NCBI RefSeq assembly: GCF_021290965.1
Contig: NZ_JAJOYT010000014.1
Location: 1 to 64,000 of the forward strand
Source of the DNA: Rheinheimera faecalis
GTDB lineage: Bacteria; Pseudomonadota; Gammaproteobacteria; Enterobacterales; Alteromonadaceae
DNA: 64,000 nt
Reading direction: 5' to 3'
This document shows positions 43,454 to 52,415 of the stretch, one piece after another. Below the pieces are notes generated by a model that did not search any database, was not told where the DNA came from, and saw nothing but the letters and a program-made list of their open reading frames with translations. The position numbers were made by a program, and so were the translations under genes. Within the stretch, counting starts at the first letter, position 1. Each line of letters begins with the position of its first letter.

Positions 43454-43714
43454 ATGAACGAAATGATGACAACATTAAGCGGCGCTTTTGCCAAAGCTTC
43501 ACTGACACAATGGCTGATTTTTTTACCCTTGTTTTTGGGGGTCTACTTTTTGCCAAGCCTGCTTGCGTTGGCTTTTAACCGCAAACATTTGAAACTGATT
43601 TTAATTGCCAATATACCAGCTGGTTTTTCCTTTATTGCCTGGGGTGCATTAATAGTCTGGGCTGTAACAGGCAAAATGATGGAGAAAAAGCAGCCAGAAA
43701 AAAGCCCTGTTTAA
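43454..43714 (+). CDS. superinfection-immunity-like small membrane protein
   Basis: An 86-aa protein with two membrane spans. LPLFLGVYFLPSLLALAFNRKH and IANIPAGFSFIAWGALIVWAV match the T4 Imm-like superinfection immunity family (PF14373), which in bacteria is a common small membrane protein of unclear role. AGAGGG precedes the ATG. It follows the LytTR gene but has its own upstream space. Its 3' end overlaps the terminator stem. Confidence 0.8.
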   Translation: MNEMMTTLSGAFAKASLTQWLIFLPLFLGVYFLPSLLALAFNRKHLKLILIANIPAGFSFIAWGALIVWAVTGKMMEKKQPEKSPV

Positions 43715-43726
43715 TCAGGGCTTTTT
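43699..43726. terminator. bidirectional terminator
   Basis: Perfect 11-bp stem AAAAAGCCCTG / CAGGGCTTTTT with loop TTTAAT, between convergent genes. Confidence 0.85.
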
Positions 43727-43749
43727 CATGCTCAGACGCTTCGTGTTGT

Positions 43750-44637
43750 TTACTGCTGCTGACGATACCATTCGCCCAAAATCAGGCTGGCAGCCACGCT
43801 GACGTTTAACGATTCCACTTTGCCTGTGCCAGGAATTTGTAAGGCGATATCGGCAGATTTAGCCACAGACTGAGATACACCAAACATTTCTTCACCAAAG
43901 ACGATCACCACTTTAGCGGGCAACTGGCTGCTGTACAGTGATACGCCACCATGGCTTGAGGTGGTCACCAGGGTATAGCCCGCTTGTTTACATAGCTGCA
44001 ATGCCAAAGGCAGGTTGTCACAACTTAAACCTTCAACAAACTCTACACCGCCTTCAGCTGTGCGGGCTGCAGCGCCATGTGCCAGTAAATCCGGGTCTTT
44101 CATTACAATGCCGCTAATGCCAAAGTGAGCGCAACTGCGGGCTATAGCACCTAAATTATGCGGATTACCTACGCCATCTAACGCCAGCAAACAATCCTGC
44201 TTTTTACGGCCGTTTTGAGTTAAATAAGTGGCCAGTGATACCACTGGCTTACGTTTAACCAACAGCACCACACCACCGTGATGCTGACTGCCTGCTACTT
44301 TTTCAAGCTCGGCTTCAGATACCACATGGTAGGCTTTTTTATTGGCAGCCAGATATTTCATTAAATCCGCAAACTTAGGTGCCATTTGCTCGCTTAAATA
44401 CAAACGTACCAGGGCCTCAGGGCGCTGCAAAAAGGCCACCCGGCAGGCATTTTCACCATAAATTTTGGCTTCTTCCTGACGATTTTGTTTTAACACTTTG
44501 GCAGACACAGCTTTAGGCGTAGCAGTTTTTGCTTCAGATGTTTTGGACGATGCTGGTTTTGCTTTAGTCCATGGCTTTTGTAGCTCTGATCCAGACTGCG
44601 ATTTTTTATGCTGTGGTGTTGAGGTTTTGCGATTCAA
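43750..44637 (-). CDS. yfiF: YfiF-type TrmH family RNA methyltransferase
   Basis: A 295-aa SPOUT methyltransferase. After a disordered Lys/Ser-rich N-terminus, the substrate-binding part has EEAKIYGENACRVAFLQRPEA and AYHVVSEAELEKVAGSQHHGGV. The knotted SAM site has GNPHNLGAIARSCAHFG, VIVFGEEMFGVS and LNVSVAASLILGEW. It resembles E. coli YfiF closely. TTG 44637 is a plausible start; the frame reaches 44730. It methylates an RNA ribose, target uncertain. Confidence 0.88.
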   Translation of the reverse strand: MNRKTSTPQHKKSQSGSELQKPWTKAKPASSKTSEAKTATPKAVSAKVLKQNRQEEAKIYGENACRVAFLQRPEALVRLYLSEQMAPKFADLMKYLAANKKAYHVVSEAELEKVAGSQHHGGVVLLVKRKPVVSLATYLTQNGRKKQDCLLALDGVGNPHNLGAIARSCAHFGISGIVMKDPDLLAHGAAARTAEGGVEFVEGLSCDNLPLALQLCKQAGYTLVTTSSHGGVSLYSSQLPAKVVIVFGEEMFGVSQSVAKSADIALQIPGTGKVESLNVSVAASLILGEWYRQQQ

Positions 44638-44828
44638 GGGAGATCCTGTGCTTGCGGTGTCGCTGATGGCACAGATTTTAACACTGCAAAGCGCAGAAGC
44701 CCAAACAACTTCTGACTTGCGGCGGCTCACAGAATACTTGCCTTTCTGCTCTGGCGCAGTATGCTTGCGCTTTTAGTGCGCATCGACGCGAAAAGCATCT
44801 TAAAAACGATCCAAAAAAGAGTGGGCTT

Positions 44829-45671
44829 ATGCTGAGTTATCGTCATAGTTATCATGCAGGTAATCACGCCGATGTGATTAAACATCTGGTGCAGATTTGT
44901 ATCCTGAATTATTTAAAACGCAAAGATAAGCCTTTTTGCTATCACGATACGCATGCAGGAGCCGGTTTATACAGTCTGCATAGCGAACAAGCGCAAAAAA
45001 CTGCGGAATACCAGACAGGTATAGGCAAACTCTGGAACTACCAGGGCAGCAATGCTGATATCAAAGCTTATGTGGAGACCATCAGGCTGGTGAACGACAG
45101 CGACGATTTAGCTTTTTATCCGGGTTCACCAAAAATTGCCGATTTGTTATGTCGTGCTACAGACACCATTCAAGCCACCGAATTGCACCCTAGCGATCAT
45201 CCTATTCTGGCCAGCCAGTTCCAGCGTCGCCGCCACAGTCGTATTGAAAAAATGGACGCCTGGGCCGGTATACGAGCTATGTTGCCCCCTTTGGCTAAAC
45301 GCGGCTTAGTGTTGATTGACCCGCCTTATGAGTTAAAAACCGAGTATCAGGATTTGATCAAAGGTCTGGAACAGGCAGTGCAGCGTTTTCCACAAGGCAC
45401 TTACGCCATCTGGTATCCGGTGATCGAACGTCAGGCGGTCGAAAGCTTTATTGATGCCATTGTCGATACACAAATTCGTAATCAGCTACGGATAGAATAC
45501 TGCCCACAGCCAGACGCTGAAGGTTTTGGTATGACAGGCAGCGGCATGCTGGTGATTAACCCGCCTTTTACGCTGAAACAGGATATGGAAAGCTGCTTAA
45601 AAGAGTTGGCGCCATTGCTTTCACAAAGCCCGCTCGCCCACTGGCAAGTCACTCAACTCGTGGATGAATAA
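44829..45671 (+). CDS. rlmJ: RlmJ, 23S rRNA A2030 N6-methyltransferase
   Basis: A 280-aa enzyme with the family start MLSYRHSYHAGNHADVIKHL, the HDTHAGAGLYSL SAM motif, and the catalytic LIDPPYE (DPPY) motif typical of N6-adenine methylation. It modifies A2030 of 23S rRNA. Length and motifs agree with E. coli RlmJ. The S1/P1 nuclease gene follows 11 bases later on the same strand. Confidence 0.95.
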   Translation: MLSYRHSYHAGNHADVIKHLVQICILNYLKRKDKPFCYHDTHAGAGLYSLHSEQAQKTAEYQTGIGKLWNYQGSNADIKAYVETIRLVNDSDDLAFYPGSPKIADLLCRATDTIQATELHPSDHPILASQFQRRRHSRIEKMDAWAGIRAMLPPLAKRGLVLIDPPYELKTEYQDLIKGLEQAVQRFPQGTYAIWYPVIERQAVESFIDAIVDTQIRNQLRIEYCPQPDAEGFGMTGSGMLVINPPFTLKQDMESCLKELAPLLSQSPLAHWQVTQLVDE

Positions 45672-45682
45672 GGAAATACTTT

Positions 45683-46471
45683 ATGCGTAGTCTGGCTTTA
45701 GCTTTGGCTTTGTTTTGTAGCCCTGTGTTTGCTTTTGGTGAATTAGGCCACCAGATGGTCTGCTCTATGGCTTATCAGTTATTAAGCCCTGTCAGCCAGC
45801 AAAAAGTGCAACAACTGATGCAATTGCACGAACAAAACGATTTTACCAAAGCCTGCTCCTGGCCGGATCAGGTACGCTCCTTGCCTGAATATCAGCACAC
45901 CAAAGTCTGGCATTACGTCAATATTCAGCGCTCTGACACTAAGCTCACTATGCAGCACTGCCCTGCAGAAGGTTGTGTCTTGTCGGCTATTGAACAACAG
46001 CGGAAAAAGCTGACGCCTTTTGCGCCGTCAAAAACTCAGCTAGAAGCTTTGCTGTTTGTTGGTCACTTTATTGGCGACTTACATCAACCTTTGCACGCTG
46101 GTTATGCTGATGATTTAGGTGGTAACAGAACTGCAGTGTATTTTGCCGGTGAGCCATCCAATTTACATGGCGTCTGGGACAGTCGTATTTTGGAAGCCGC
46201 CTCTTATCAGGATGATGCGAAACAACAGGCTTTGTATCAGACACTAAAGGCTAAACAACAGCAGTGGCAAACCGTCAGCGTATTGGATTGGGCCAATGAA
46301 TCGGTGTTGTTGGTGAAACTGATTTATCAGGGTTATAAACCGGGCATGTTAATAGACGAGCGTTACCAGCAACAGCATCTGCCACAGCTGGAACAAAGGC
46401 TGCAACAAGCTGCTGTGCGTCTGGCTTTAGTACTGGAACAAAGCTTTAATCCCCAAGCTAACGGCGGTTAA
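45683..46471 (+). CDS. S1/P1 family nuclease
   Basis: A 262-aa secreted zinc nuclease. A signal peptide (MRSLALALALFCSPVFA) is followed by mature FGELGHQMV, which places a zinc-ligand residue at the new N-terminus region as in this family. The zinc-cluster motifs VGHFIGDLHQPLHAG and NLHGVWDS are intact. It degrades single-stranded DNA and RNA outside the cytoplasm, supplying nucleotides or phosphate. It is 11 bases after rlmJ and probably shares its message. The convergent REC protein gene ends three bases away. Confidence 0.92.
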   Translation: MRSLALALALFCSPVFAFGELGHQMVCSMAYQLLSPVSQQKVQQLMQLHEQNDFTKACSWPDQVRSLPEYQHTKVWHYVNIQRSDTKLTMQHCPAEGCVLSAIEQQRKKLTPFAPSKTQLEALLFVGHFIGDLHQPLHAGYADDLGGNRTAVYFAGEPSNLHGVWDSRILEAASYQDDAKQQALYQTLKAKQQQWQTVSVLDWANESVLLVKLIYQGYKPGMLIDERYQQQHLPQLEQRLQQAAVRLALVLEQSFNPQANGG

Positions 46472-46473
46472 CT

Positions 46474-48027
46474 TCAGCGCTGGTTAAATTCTTCCAGCAC
46501 AAAAGTTTTAAACTTGCTTAGCTTTAACTGGCTTAGCAAGTTTGCTAAATGCTCCTGATGGGTTAAATAACCAGGTTCTGCCAGATACGCCTTATAATAC
46601 ATTTGAGCTGCAGGGCGTAATTCACCTTCTTTTTCATGTCGTAAACCCATTTGGGCATAAACCTGCCCTCTGTCGGCTGCAGCATAAATCAAATAAAAGG
46701 CCTGCTGATGCACACAAGCTGCATACACTTTATGTATGCTGTGCGGCAGCAAATTTAAGGCTTTATTGGCCAGATACATTAAATCAAAAGCTGCATTCAT
46801 CTTACCAAGGCTGGCCATCAGGCTGGCACCATGACACTGACTGGCGACAGACATCTGCATAGCAGCTAAATGCTGTTTTTGTTTTTCTAAAAAGCCAATA
46901 GCAGCATCTTTACCATCGGCCTGACAGACTAAACTGCCCTGCAACCAGATAATATCAGCAGCAAACTGACTGGCTTCTTTGTCAGTGATCAACTGGCGAA
47001 AACATTGCTGTAACATCGCCTGATACTGAGCGATACGCTGCTCTGCCATCGGCTGGGCCATTAAGAACAGCAACAACTTACACAAAGTAACAGTCAATAC
47101 ACAAAACTGATAACCGCTGCCGGAAAGACGTCTTTTACGCTCAATCAGTTCAATGGCTTGTTCTGTTTTGTCCGACACCATCATCACCAGTTGCACCAAC
47201 TGAGTAATATAGGTCGACATACCGGCAGCAGGGAATTTAACCGCCACATTAAGAGCGGCAGCGTAATCTTCGTTTTCCAGAGCAAGATAAACTTGCCAGA
47301 CTTCTTTTCGTTCCTGATAACGCAGTACTTCTTCTGTCACATTCACTAAAAAGCTGTTACAGGACTGCAGATCACCTTGCTCGTAATCAAGTAAGAACTG
47401 CAACCACAGAGCCCAGCCCTGCTGTTTAGCACAAGCCGATTTAATCAATGCAGAAGCAGCATCACAAACGCCAAGCTCCAGCAACATTTCAGCTTTTAAT
47501 TGCAACACTGCTAACGGCGTGTCAGCACCGGCTTTTTGTTGCAGTTCACTAATCAATTTAAAAGCATCGACATAACGGCGTTTATGTACCAGAGGCAGTA
47601 TCTGATCCATAAAAGGTTTTAAGCGTACATGCAGTTTGAGCTGCTCGTCCATATGGAATTTATTGCAGGGCTGGTCGAGAAAATCAATCTGATGAAAAGG
47701 ATAATCCACAGCATACTTCTGCCGCTCTGTCGCAGTGGATAACACCACCAGACGGCACAAGGGACTAACAATGTGTTTGTGCAGCAACAACTCAATCAGA
47801 TCGGCCCCTACAACAGAGGGTTCGGCATCATAATCAAGAAAAATTACATCGTAAGGGGCAGTACCTTCACAGCTCAACAGATCCTGAGCTGTACGGCTGA
47901 GCTCTACTTTTTTGATGCCAAGGCCAGTCAGTATTTGTTTTAACTGATGACCAGACGCAGGATCAGACTCAACAACTAACACATTGAGATCAAATAACTT
48001 ACTAAAATCAAATCGGGTAAGACTCAA
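46474..48027 (-). CDS. response regulator receiver fused to helical-repeat domain
   Basis: A 517-aa protein. The N-terminal receiver has VLVVESDPASGHQLKQIL and the phospho-acceptor Asp65 in VIFLDYDAEP, with VVLSTATE as the switch region. The remaining 380 residues are helical with TPR-like repeats (for example AVLQLKAEMLLELGVCDAASALI). Such REC-TPR proteins usually act as scaffolds in signalling. It starts with TTG. No kinase is adjacent. Confidence 0.85.
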   Translation of the reverse strand: MSLTRFDFSKLFDLNVLVVESDPASGHQLKQILTGLGIKKVELSRTAQDLLSCEGTAPYDVIFLDYDAEPSVVGADLIELLLHKHIVSPLCRLVVLSTATERQKYAVDYPFHQIDFLDQPCNKFHMDEQLKLHVRLKPFMDQILPLVHKRRYVDAFKLISELQQKAGADTPLAVLQLKAEMLLELGVCDAASALIKSACAKQQGWALWLQFLLDYEQGDLQSCNSFLVNVTEEVLRYQERKEVWQVYLALENEDYAAALNVAVKFPAAGMSTYITQLVQLVMMVSDKTEQAIELIERKRRLSGSGYQFCVLTVTLCKLLLFLMAQPMAEQRIAQYQAMLQQCFRQLITDKEASQFAADIIWLQGSLVCQADGKDAAIGFLEKQKQHLAAMQMSVASQCHGASLMASLGKMNAAFDLMYLANKALNLLPHSIHKVYAACVHQQAFYLIYAAADRGQVYAQMGLRHEKEGELRPAAQMYYKAYLAEPGYLTHQEHLANLLSQLKLSKFKTFVLEEFNQR

Positions 48028-48166
48028 ACCTATGCCTCGTTTTTTCTCAGATCGATGATCCGGCCACTCACACCCCTTTAGTGTAGGCGGAAGATGGCCA
48101 GTCGCAAAAGAAAAATTTAGAAAAAACGATACAAAATCCGAGACTTGGCTAATTTTTTAACCGATT

Positions 48167-48499
48167 TTAGTCTTGTCCACGCCAACGGGCATGGCATAAA
48201 GTCTCAAACTTTTCTTTGCTCAGTAAAATTCTGGCAAGAACTATCTCTGCAACATTGTTGATATCAGCCAAACCAATATGAGCTTCTACATGCAGTTCAG
48301 GGTCAATATCCATGGCGATCATATCCACCCAGTCGTCTGTCGCTGGAACTAAATCCACATAGGCGGAGGCAGCTGCATGCTGTTGATACAACGCATAATC
48401 CTCAGCGGACAAGTTGTCTTCTGCTAACTCTTCAAAAATAGCAAACGCATGATCGCACAACTCATCCAAAGTCCAGAGTTCAAGTTCTGAGCCAGACAT
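48167..48499 (-). CDS. putative dsDNA mimic, YciU family (DUF440)
   Basis: A 110-aa very acidic protein. AFAIFEELAEDNLSAEDYALY, DLVPATDDWVDMIAMDIDPE and the closing LSKEKFETLCHARWR match the layout of DUF440 proteins (YciU, HI1450), which present a DNA-like acidic surface and may bind HU or other DNA-binding proteins. ATG 48499 has GGAG six bases upstream and is preferred over the ATG four codons earlier. Single-gene unit. Confidence 0.75.
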   Translation of the reverse strand: MSGSELELWTLDELCDHAFAIFEELAEDNLSAEDYALYQQHAAASAYVDLVPATDDWVDMIAMDIDPELHVEAHIGLADINNVAEIVLARILLSKEKFETLCHARWRGQD

Positions 48500-48651
48500 T
48501 CTTTTCTCCACACAGATAAATCAAAGGCCGCAGTATACCAATTGCATACTTAGTCTGCCCAGCCAAAGCCGGGTCAAACACGAATATTTACTGGTATCCA
48601 AAGCTGCGGGTCGGTAGCATAGCGCCACTTTTTGATCTGCGCTAAGTGAGT

Positions 48652-49041
48652 ATGATGAAACAACGTTTAGGTTTAATTAGTTTATTAGTTGCTGACTATG
48701 ATGAAGCTATCGAATTTTATACACAAAAGCTTGGTTTTGAGTTAATGGAAGACAGCCCACAAGGCGAAAAAAGATGGGTAGTTGTGCGGCCTAAAGGCGC
48801 GACTGAAACAGCTATTTTGCTGGCCAAAGCCAATAACGAGCAGCAAAAACAACAGATAGGCAATCAGTGTGGTGGCCGCGTTTTTCTGTTTTTAAATACC
48901 GATGATTTCTGGCGTGATCATGCCCTGATGCAACAACAAGGCGTGAAATTCCTCGAAACACCACGCGAAGAAGTCTATGGTACTGTTGCTGTATTTGAAG
49001 ACTTGTACGGCACCCGCTGGGATTTGCTGCAACTGAATTAA
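48652..49041 (+). CDS. VOC (glyoxalase/bleomycin resistance) family protein
   Basis: A 129-aa protein of the vicinal oxygen chelate fold. LGLISLLVADYDEAIEFYTQKLGFELMED starts the first beta-alpha-beta-beta-beta unit, and FLETPREEVYGTVAVFEDLYGTRWDLLQ ends the second, giving likely metal ligands. It is a small stand-alone member of unknown substrate. ATG 48652 is used; GTG 48646 and ATG 48655 are alternatives. The rlmA gene follows 32 bases later. Confidence 0.85.
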   Translation: MMKQRLGLISLLVADYDEAIEFYTQKLGFELMEDSPQGEKRWVVVRPKGATETAILLAKANNEQQKQQIGNQCGGRVFLFLNTDDFWRDHALMQQQGVKFLETPREEVYGTVAVFEDLYGTRWDLLQLN

Positions 49042-49073
49042 CAGAGTTTTTTATCGTGACCGGAGAAGTTTGT

Positions 49074-49883
49074 ATGTATCGTTGCCCCCTTTGCCAACAA
49101 AGCCTGATTCAACAGCAGAACAGCTTTGTTTGTGCGTCAAACCATAGCTTTGATCTCGCCAAAGAGGGCTATTTGCATTTATTGCCGGTGCAGCAAAAAA
49201 ACTCGAAAGTCCCAGGCGATTCGCCGCTGATGATGCAAAGCCGCCGCGACTTTTTAAATGCAGGTTATTATCAGCCACTATCCGATGCGGTGAATCAGTG
49301 TTTTGCCGCAGAGTTACCGCTACAGCCTGTGGTGCTTGATCTCGGCTGCGGCGAAGGCTATTACAGCAACAGGCTAATGCAAGCTTTGGCAGACAAAGAA
49401 CTCAGATTGTACGGTCTGGATATTGCCAAAACAGCCATCAAAAAAGCCGCCAAAAGCTACCCCGCTATCAAGTTTTGTGTCGCCAGTGCCTGGCATCTGC
49501 CTTTTGCCGACCAAAGCTTTGATGCTGCATTAAAACTATGTGCTCCTTGTGAACCAGACGAATTAGCACGGGTATTAAAAGCAGATGGCCAGCTGCTAAC
49601 TGTAACGCCTGCACCAGAGCATTTACTGGAGATTAAACAGCAGGTATACAGTTCGGTACGCTTGCATAGCGATCAGATTGAAACCATTTCGGGTTTTGAA
49701 CATCAACAGCGTCAGGAGTTGAAGCTACAACTGACAGACCTGCCTGCTGACATGGTGTTAAATCTGTTGGAAATGACCCCTTTAGCCTGGAAGTTTAAAC
49801 CAGAGCAAAAACAGCATTTTGCCGCAAGTTCGCCGCAAATTAGCCTGAATTTCTATTTAGACATGTATCGAAAAAATCGTTGA
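49074..49883 (+). CDS. rlmA: RlmA, 23S rRNA G745 N1-methyltransferase
   Basis: A 269-aa enzyme with an N-terminal zinc site (CPLCQQSL and CASNHSFD), then GYLHLLPVQQKNSKVPGDS, the typical RlmA stretch, and the SAM motif VLDLGCGEGYYSNRL. It methylates the N1 of G745 in helix 35 of 23S rRNA. ATG 49074 has GGAG eight bases upstream, which excludes the GTG at 49056. Probably co-transcribed with the VOC gene. Confidence 0.92.
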   Translation: MYRCPLCQQSLIQQQNSFVCASNHSFDLAKEGYLHLLPVQQKNSKVPGDSPLMMQSRRDFLNAGYYQPLSDAVNQCFAAELPLQPVVLDLGCGEGYYSNRLMQALADKELRLYGLDIAKTAIKKAAKSYPAIKFCVASAWHLPFADQSFDAALKLCAPCEPDELARVLKADGQLLTVTPAPEHLLEIKQQVYSSVRLHSDQIETISGFEHQQRQELKLQLTDLPADMVLNLLEMTPLAWKFKPEQKQHFAASSPQISLNFYLDMYRKNR

Positions 49884-49967
49884 GACAAACGTCTGACAGA
49901 CTGGCAAAGCCCTTGCATTGATCCCTGCGGATCCATTGGAGGGCATTAGCTCAGGCGTTGGTTGTAC

Positions 49968-51947
49968 ATGCAGTTTTTTTTCGAACACCATAAAAATCAT
50001 CTGAAACCTCACATGAGTGGCGTTTTACAGTACGAACAAAAGTTAACTGAACTGGACAGCTGGTGGAGCAAAGTCAGTTTAATAGGTAAAATCAATAGCT
50101 TACGTCTTGGCTCTACCATACTCGACAGCATGGATCAGACTAAAAAACGCTTCACTGAGCTACAACAAATTCTGATCGACAACTTACTGCTGGAACAAAC
50201 CAAAAAAACACTATTAACAGACAAAACCTGCTGCCAGATTGCTATCGACGTGCTGATCCGTAACTTATTTGAACGCACAGCAGATATAGGTTTTCTGGCA
50301 ACTGACAGCCAAATCCGCAGCTTTTTAGCAGAGCCTTGCGCTGAAGCAGTTGGTGTTATACAGCAGCATTTAGCCAACTATGTCAGTTATTATTCGGTGT
50401 ATCAGGATGTAGTGTTAGTTGGCCCTGACGGTCAAATATTGTTAAGGCTTGACCAGTCGCAGACGCAAAAATACAGCCGTGATCCCTTAGTGCAGCAGTG
50501 CCTGCAACAGCCCCAACAATTTAGCGAAACTTTCAGGTATTCCGACCTGCAACCGGAGCAAAAACAAAGCCTGATTTATGCCCAGGCTGTGCTTTCCGAC
50601 GAGGGTATTGCTTTGGGGGTGCTGTGCCTTTGCTTTAAATTTGATGATGAAATAACGACGATTTTCAAAAACTTACTGCCAGAACATAGCCAAAGTATAT
50701 TGTTACTGCAATCTGAAGATGGCAGCACTGTATTTAGCTCCGACGCTGAGCTGTTACCGCCCCAACAAACCACAGGACGACAGCAGCAATTGGGGCTAAG
50801 AAAAGTAGAAAGCCGGGATTACTTGCTAAGTTTTGCGCAAACTCAGGGTTATCAGGGTTACTTTGGTCCTGCCTGGCAAACCCAGATCTGGACACCGGTA
50901 AAAAGCTTGTCAAATCAGCCTAAACCAGCCCAACAAGAGCTGGATATGAATAACCTCAAGTTATTTCCTGAACTATTTAATATTCATCGCTCGTCTTTGC
51001 AAGTGAACGATGAACTCAGTCTGATTGTACTCAATGGAGTTATTTCAGCGGCCCGCAACGACGCCGTAGAGTTTGTGCCTGTGCTTGATGCCATACGTGG
51101 TATAGGCAAAGAAATCCATCAGGTGTTTTCTCATTCAGTGGAAGAACTGGCTCATACCGTATTACACAGTCAACTGGAAGAGTTGGTGATGCTGGCACGG
51201 CAAGCTCTGGATATTATGGACAGGAATCTGTATGAACGCGCCAATGACTGTCGCTGGTGGGCTCATAATAAAAAGTTTCAGGAGTTACTACGACAACCAG
51301 ACTCAGAAAAACAGCAGGAAGCAGCAAAAGAACTCGCCTACATTAATGATTTATATACTGTTTATTCCAACATCTATCTCTACGACAAAGCACAGCGTAT
51401 TTTATGCAGCGCCAGAGATACCACAGAACAGCTGCAGCAGATGCCAGACAATAGCGGCTCTGCAGATTGCCTGTTATTAAATTCTCCTCATCAGTATGCG
51501 GTCAGCGATTTTGAGCCCAGTGCTTTGTATCAGCAGCAATCGACTTACATCTACCATGCGCCTGTCTTTACCGATGTCACAGCAGGTAAAGCTCAGGGAG
51601 GCATAGCGCTGGTGTTTGATAGCGCGCCACAATTTAGTGCAATGTTGCTGGATATTTTGCCCAAAAATGAGCAAGGAGAAGTGAAGGCTGATTTTTCCGC
51701 CTGTTTTATCGATGAGAAAGGTGCCATTTTGGCATCCAGCACTGCTGAACTCTGGCCAACAGGACATAGTGTGCCTTTGCCGGTCGAATTATTTCGCTCT
51801 GCAAAACAGCACCCTGTCAGTCAGCGTATTACCCTGCACGGGCAGCCTTATTGGCTTGCGCTGGCGCATTCTAAGGGCTATCGCGAGTACAAAACCTGCG
51901 ATGGTTACGACAACCCGCTGTATTGCTGCGTACTGCTGCACTGCTAG
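49968..51947 (+). CDS. soluble tandem Cache-like sensory protein, probably truncated
   Basis: A 659-aa protein without membrane spans or signal peptide. Two similar sensor units are visible: one with DVLIRNLFERTADIGFLATD (about residue 103) and later YSVYQDVVLVGPDG, and one with DIMDRNLYERANDCRWWAHN (about residue 422) and later YTVYSNIYLYD. Each is followed by a beta-rich part. From memory, proteins with these NLxERxxD motifs are chemotaxis-linked and continue past a GYREYK...DGY block into a CheW-like domain. Here the frame stops just after that block, and eroded CheW-like sequence lies downstream, so I infer truncation. Confidence 0.75.
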   Translation: MQFFFEHHKNHLKPHMSGVLQYEQKLTELDSWWSKVSLIGKINSLRLGSTILDSMDQTKKRFTELQQILIDNLLLEQTKKTLLTDKTCCQIAIDVLIRNLFERTADIGFLATDSQIRSFLAEPCAEAVGVIQQHLANYVSYYSVYQDVVLVGPDGQILLRLDQSQTQKYSRDPLVQQCLQQPQQFSETFRYSDLQPEQKQSLIYAQAVLSDEGIALGVLCLCFKFDDEITTIFKNLLPEHSQSILLLQSEDGSTVFSSDAELLPPQQTTGRQQQLGLRKVESRDYLLSFAQTQGYQGYFGPAWQTQIWTPVKSLSNQPKPAQQELDMNNLKLFPELFNIHRSSLQVNDELSLIVLNGVISAARNDAVEFVPVLDAIRGIGKEIHQVFSHSVEELAHTVLHSQLEELVMLARQALDIMDRNLYERANDCRWWAHNKKFQELLRQPDSEKQQEAAKELAYINDLYTVYSNIYLYDKAQRILCSARDTTEQLQQMPDNSGSADCLLLNSPHQYAVSDFEPSALYQQQSTYIYHAPVFTDVTAGKAQGGIALVFDSAPQFSAMLLDILPKNEQGEVKADFSACFIDEKGAILASSTAELWPTGHSVPLPVELFRSAKQHPVSQRITLHGQPYWLALAHSKGYREYKTCDGYDNPLYCCVLLHC

Positions 51948-52234
51948 TTTAAATCCTCACAAAGCAGCCTCATCAATTAAACCGATAGAGGCTATTGAGT
52001 TAAAGCGTTATCTTTCACCTGCATCCATCTTTATGCTGAGCACAAATCAACACAAGATGGATGCAGCGATGAACATATCTGTCACAACTTCAGTTGCTGC
52101 TCTGCCTGTTGGTCACCCATTATTTATGCAAAAGACTGGTACAACCTGACACGGAACCAAAGCCAGAAGCTATGGTCCATGTGTTTAAGATCAGTGCTTA
52201 TCGTTATTACCCGATGATAAGTTTTAGCAAATAA
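51936..52234 (+). pseudogene. eroded CheW-like domain remnant
   Basis: No intact gene lies here, but two adjacent frames read as parts of a CheW-like domain. The first, from 51942 to about 52130, contains SIFMLSTNQHKMDAAMNISV and then AALPVG. The second, reached by another frameshift and ending at 52234, contains LVQPDTEPKPEAMVHVFKIS. The order and spacing fit the tail of the Cache-like protein gene just upstream, which stops early at 51947. I infer at least two frameshifts. The match is by eye and degenerate. Confidence 0.45.
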
Positions 52235-52265
52235 ACAGTTTTTTGCAGTGAGGAGTTCTAGCGCA

Positions 52266-52327
52266 AGCGGTTTTATTCATCTCCCTGAACCGCTGTTTTT
52301 CGCCCGGCTATATAGCCGGGCTTTTTT
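52266..52327 (+). terminator. two consecutive terminator-like hairpins
   Basis: First stem AGCGGTT / AACCGCT followed by GTTTTT; directly after it the perfect 20-bp palindrome GCCCGGCTATATAGCCGGGC followed by six T. They close the region after the eroded CheW remnant. They could instead be the 3' end of a small RNA transcribed from about 52170. Confidence 0.8.
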
Positions 52328-52330
52328 ATG

Positions 52331-52415
52331 TACAGGAGGTACGGTATGTCGACACTGCAGGAGCATTGTGTCGACGATGTACAGGATGCACGGGATCCCG
52401 AAAATGCAGGAGCAT
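52331..52415 (+). repeat. direct-repeat element, two 36-bp units
   Basis: Unit 1 (52331-52366) and unit 2 (52380-52415) both start TACAGGA, share ACGG near position 12, and end TGCAGGAGCAT; about three quarters of positions agree. Between and around them is an 8-bp inverted repeat GTCGACAC / GTGTCGAC (52348-52375 region). It abuts the stop codon of the convergent gene ending at 52415. Confidence 0.75.

Noticed and set aside
51712-52149. 145-codon frame considered as an independent gene
   Set aside because: Its first half is a shadow of the Cache-like gene; only its second half is meaningful, as part of an eroded CheW-like tail.
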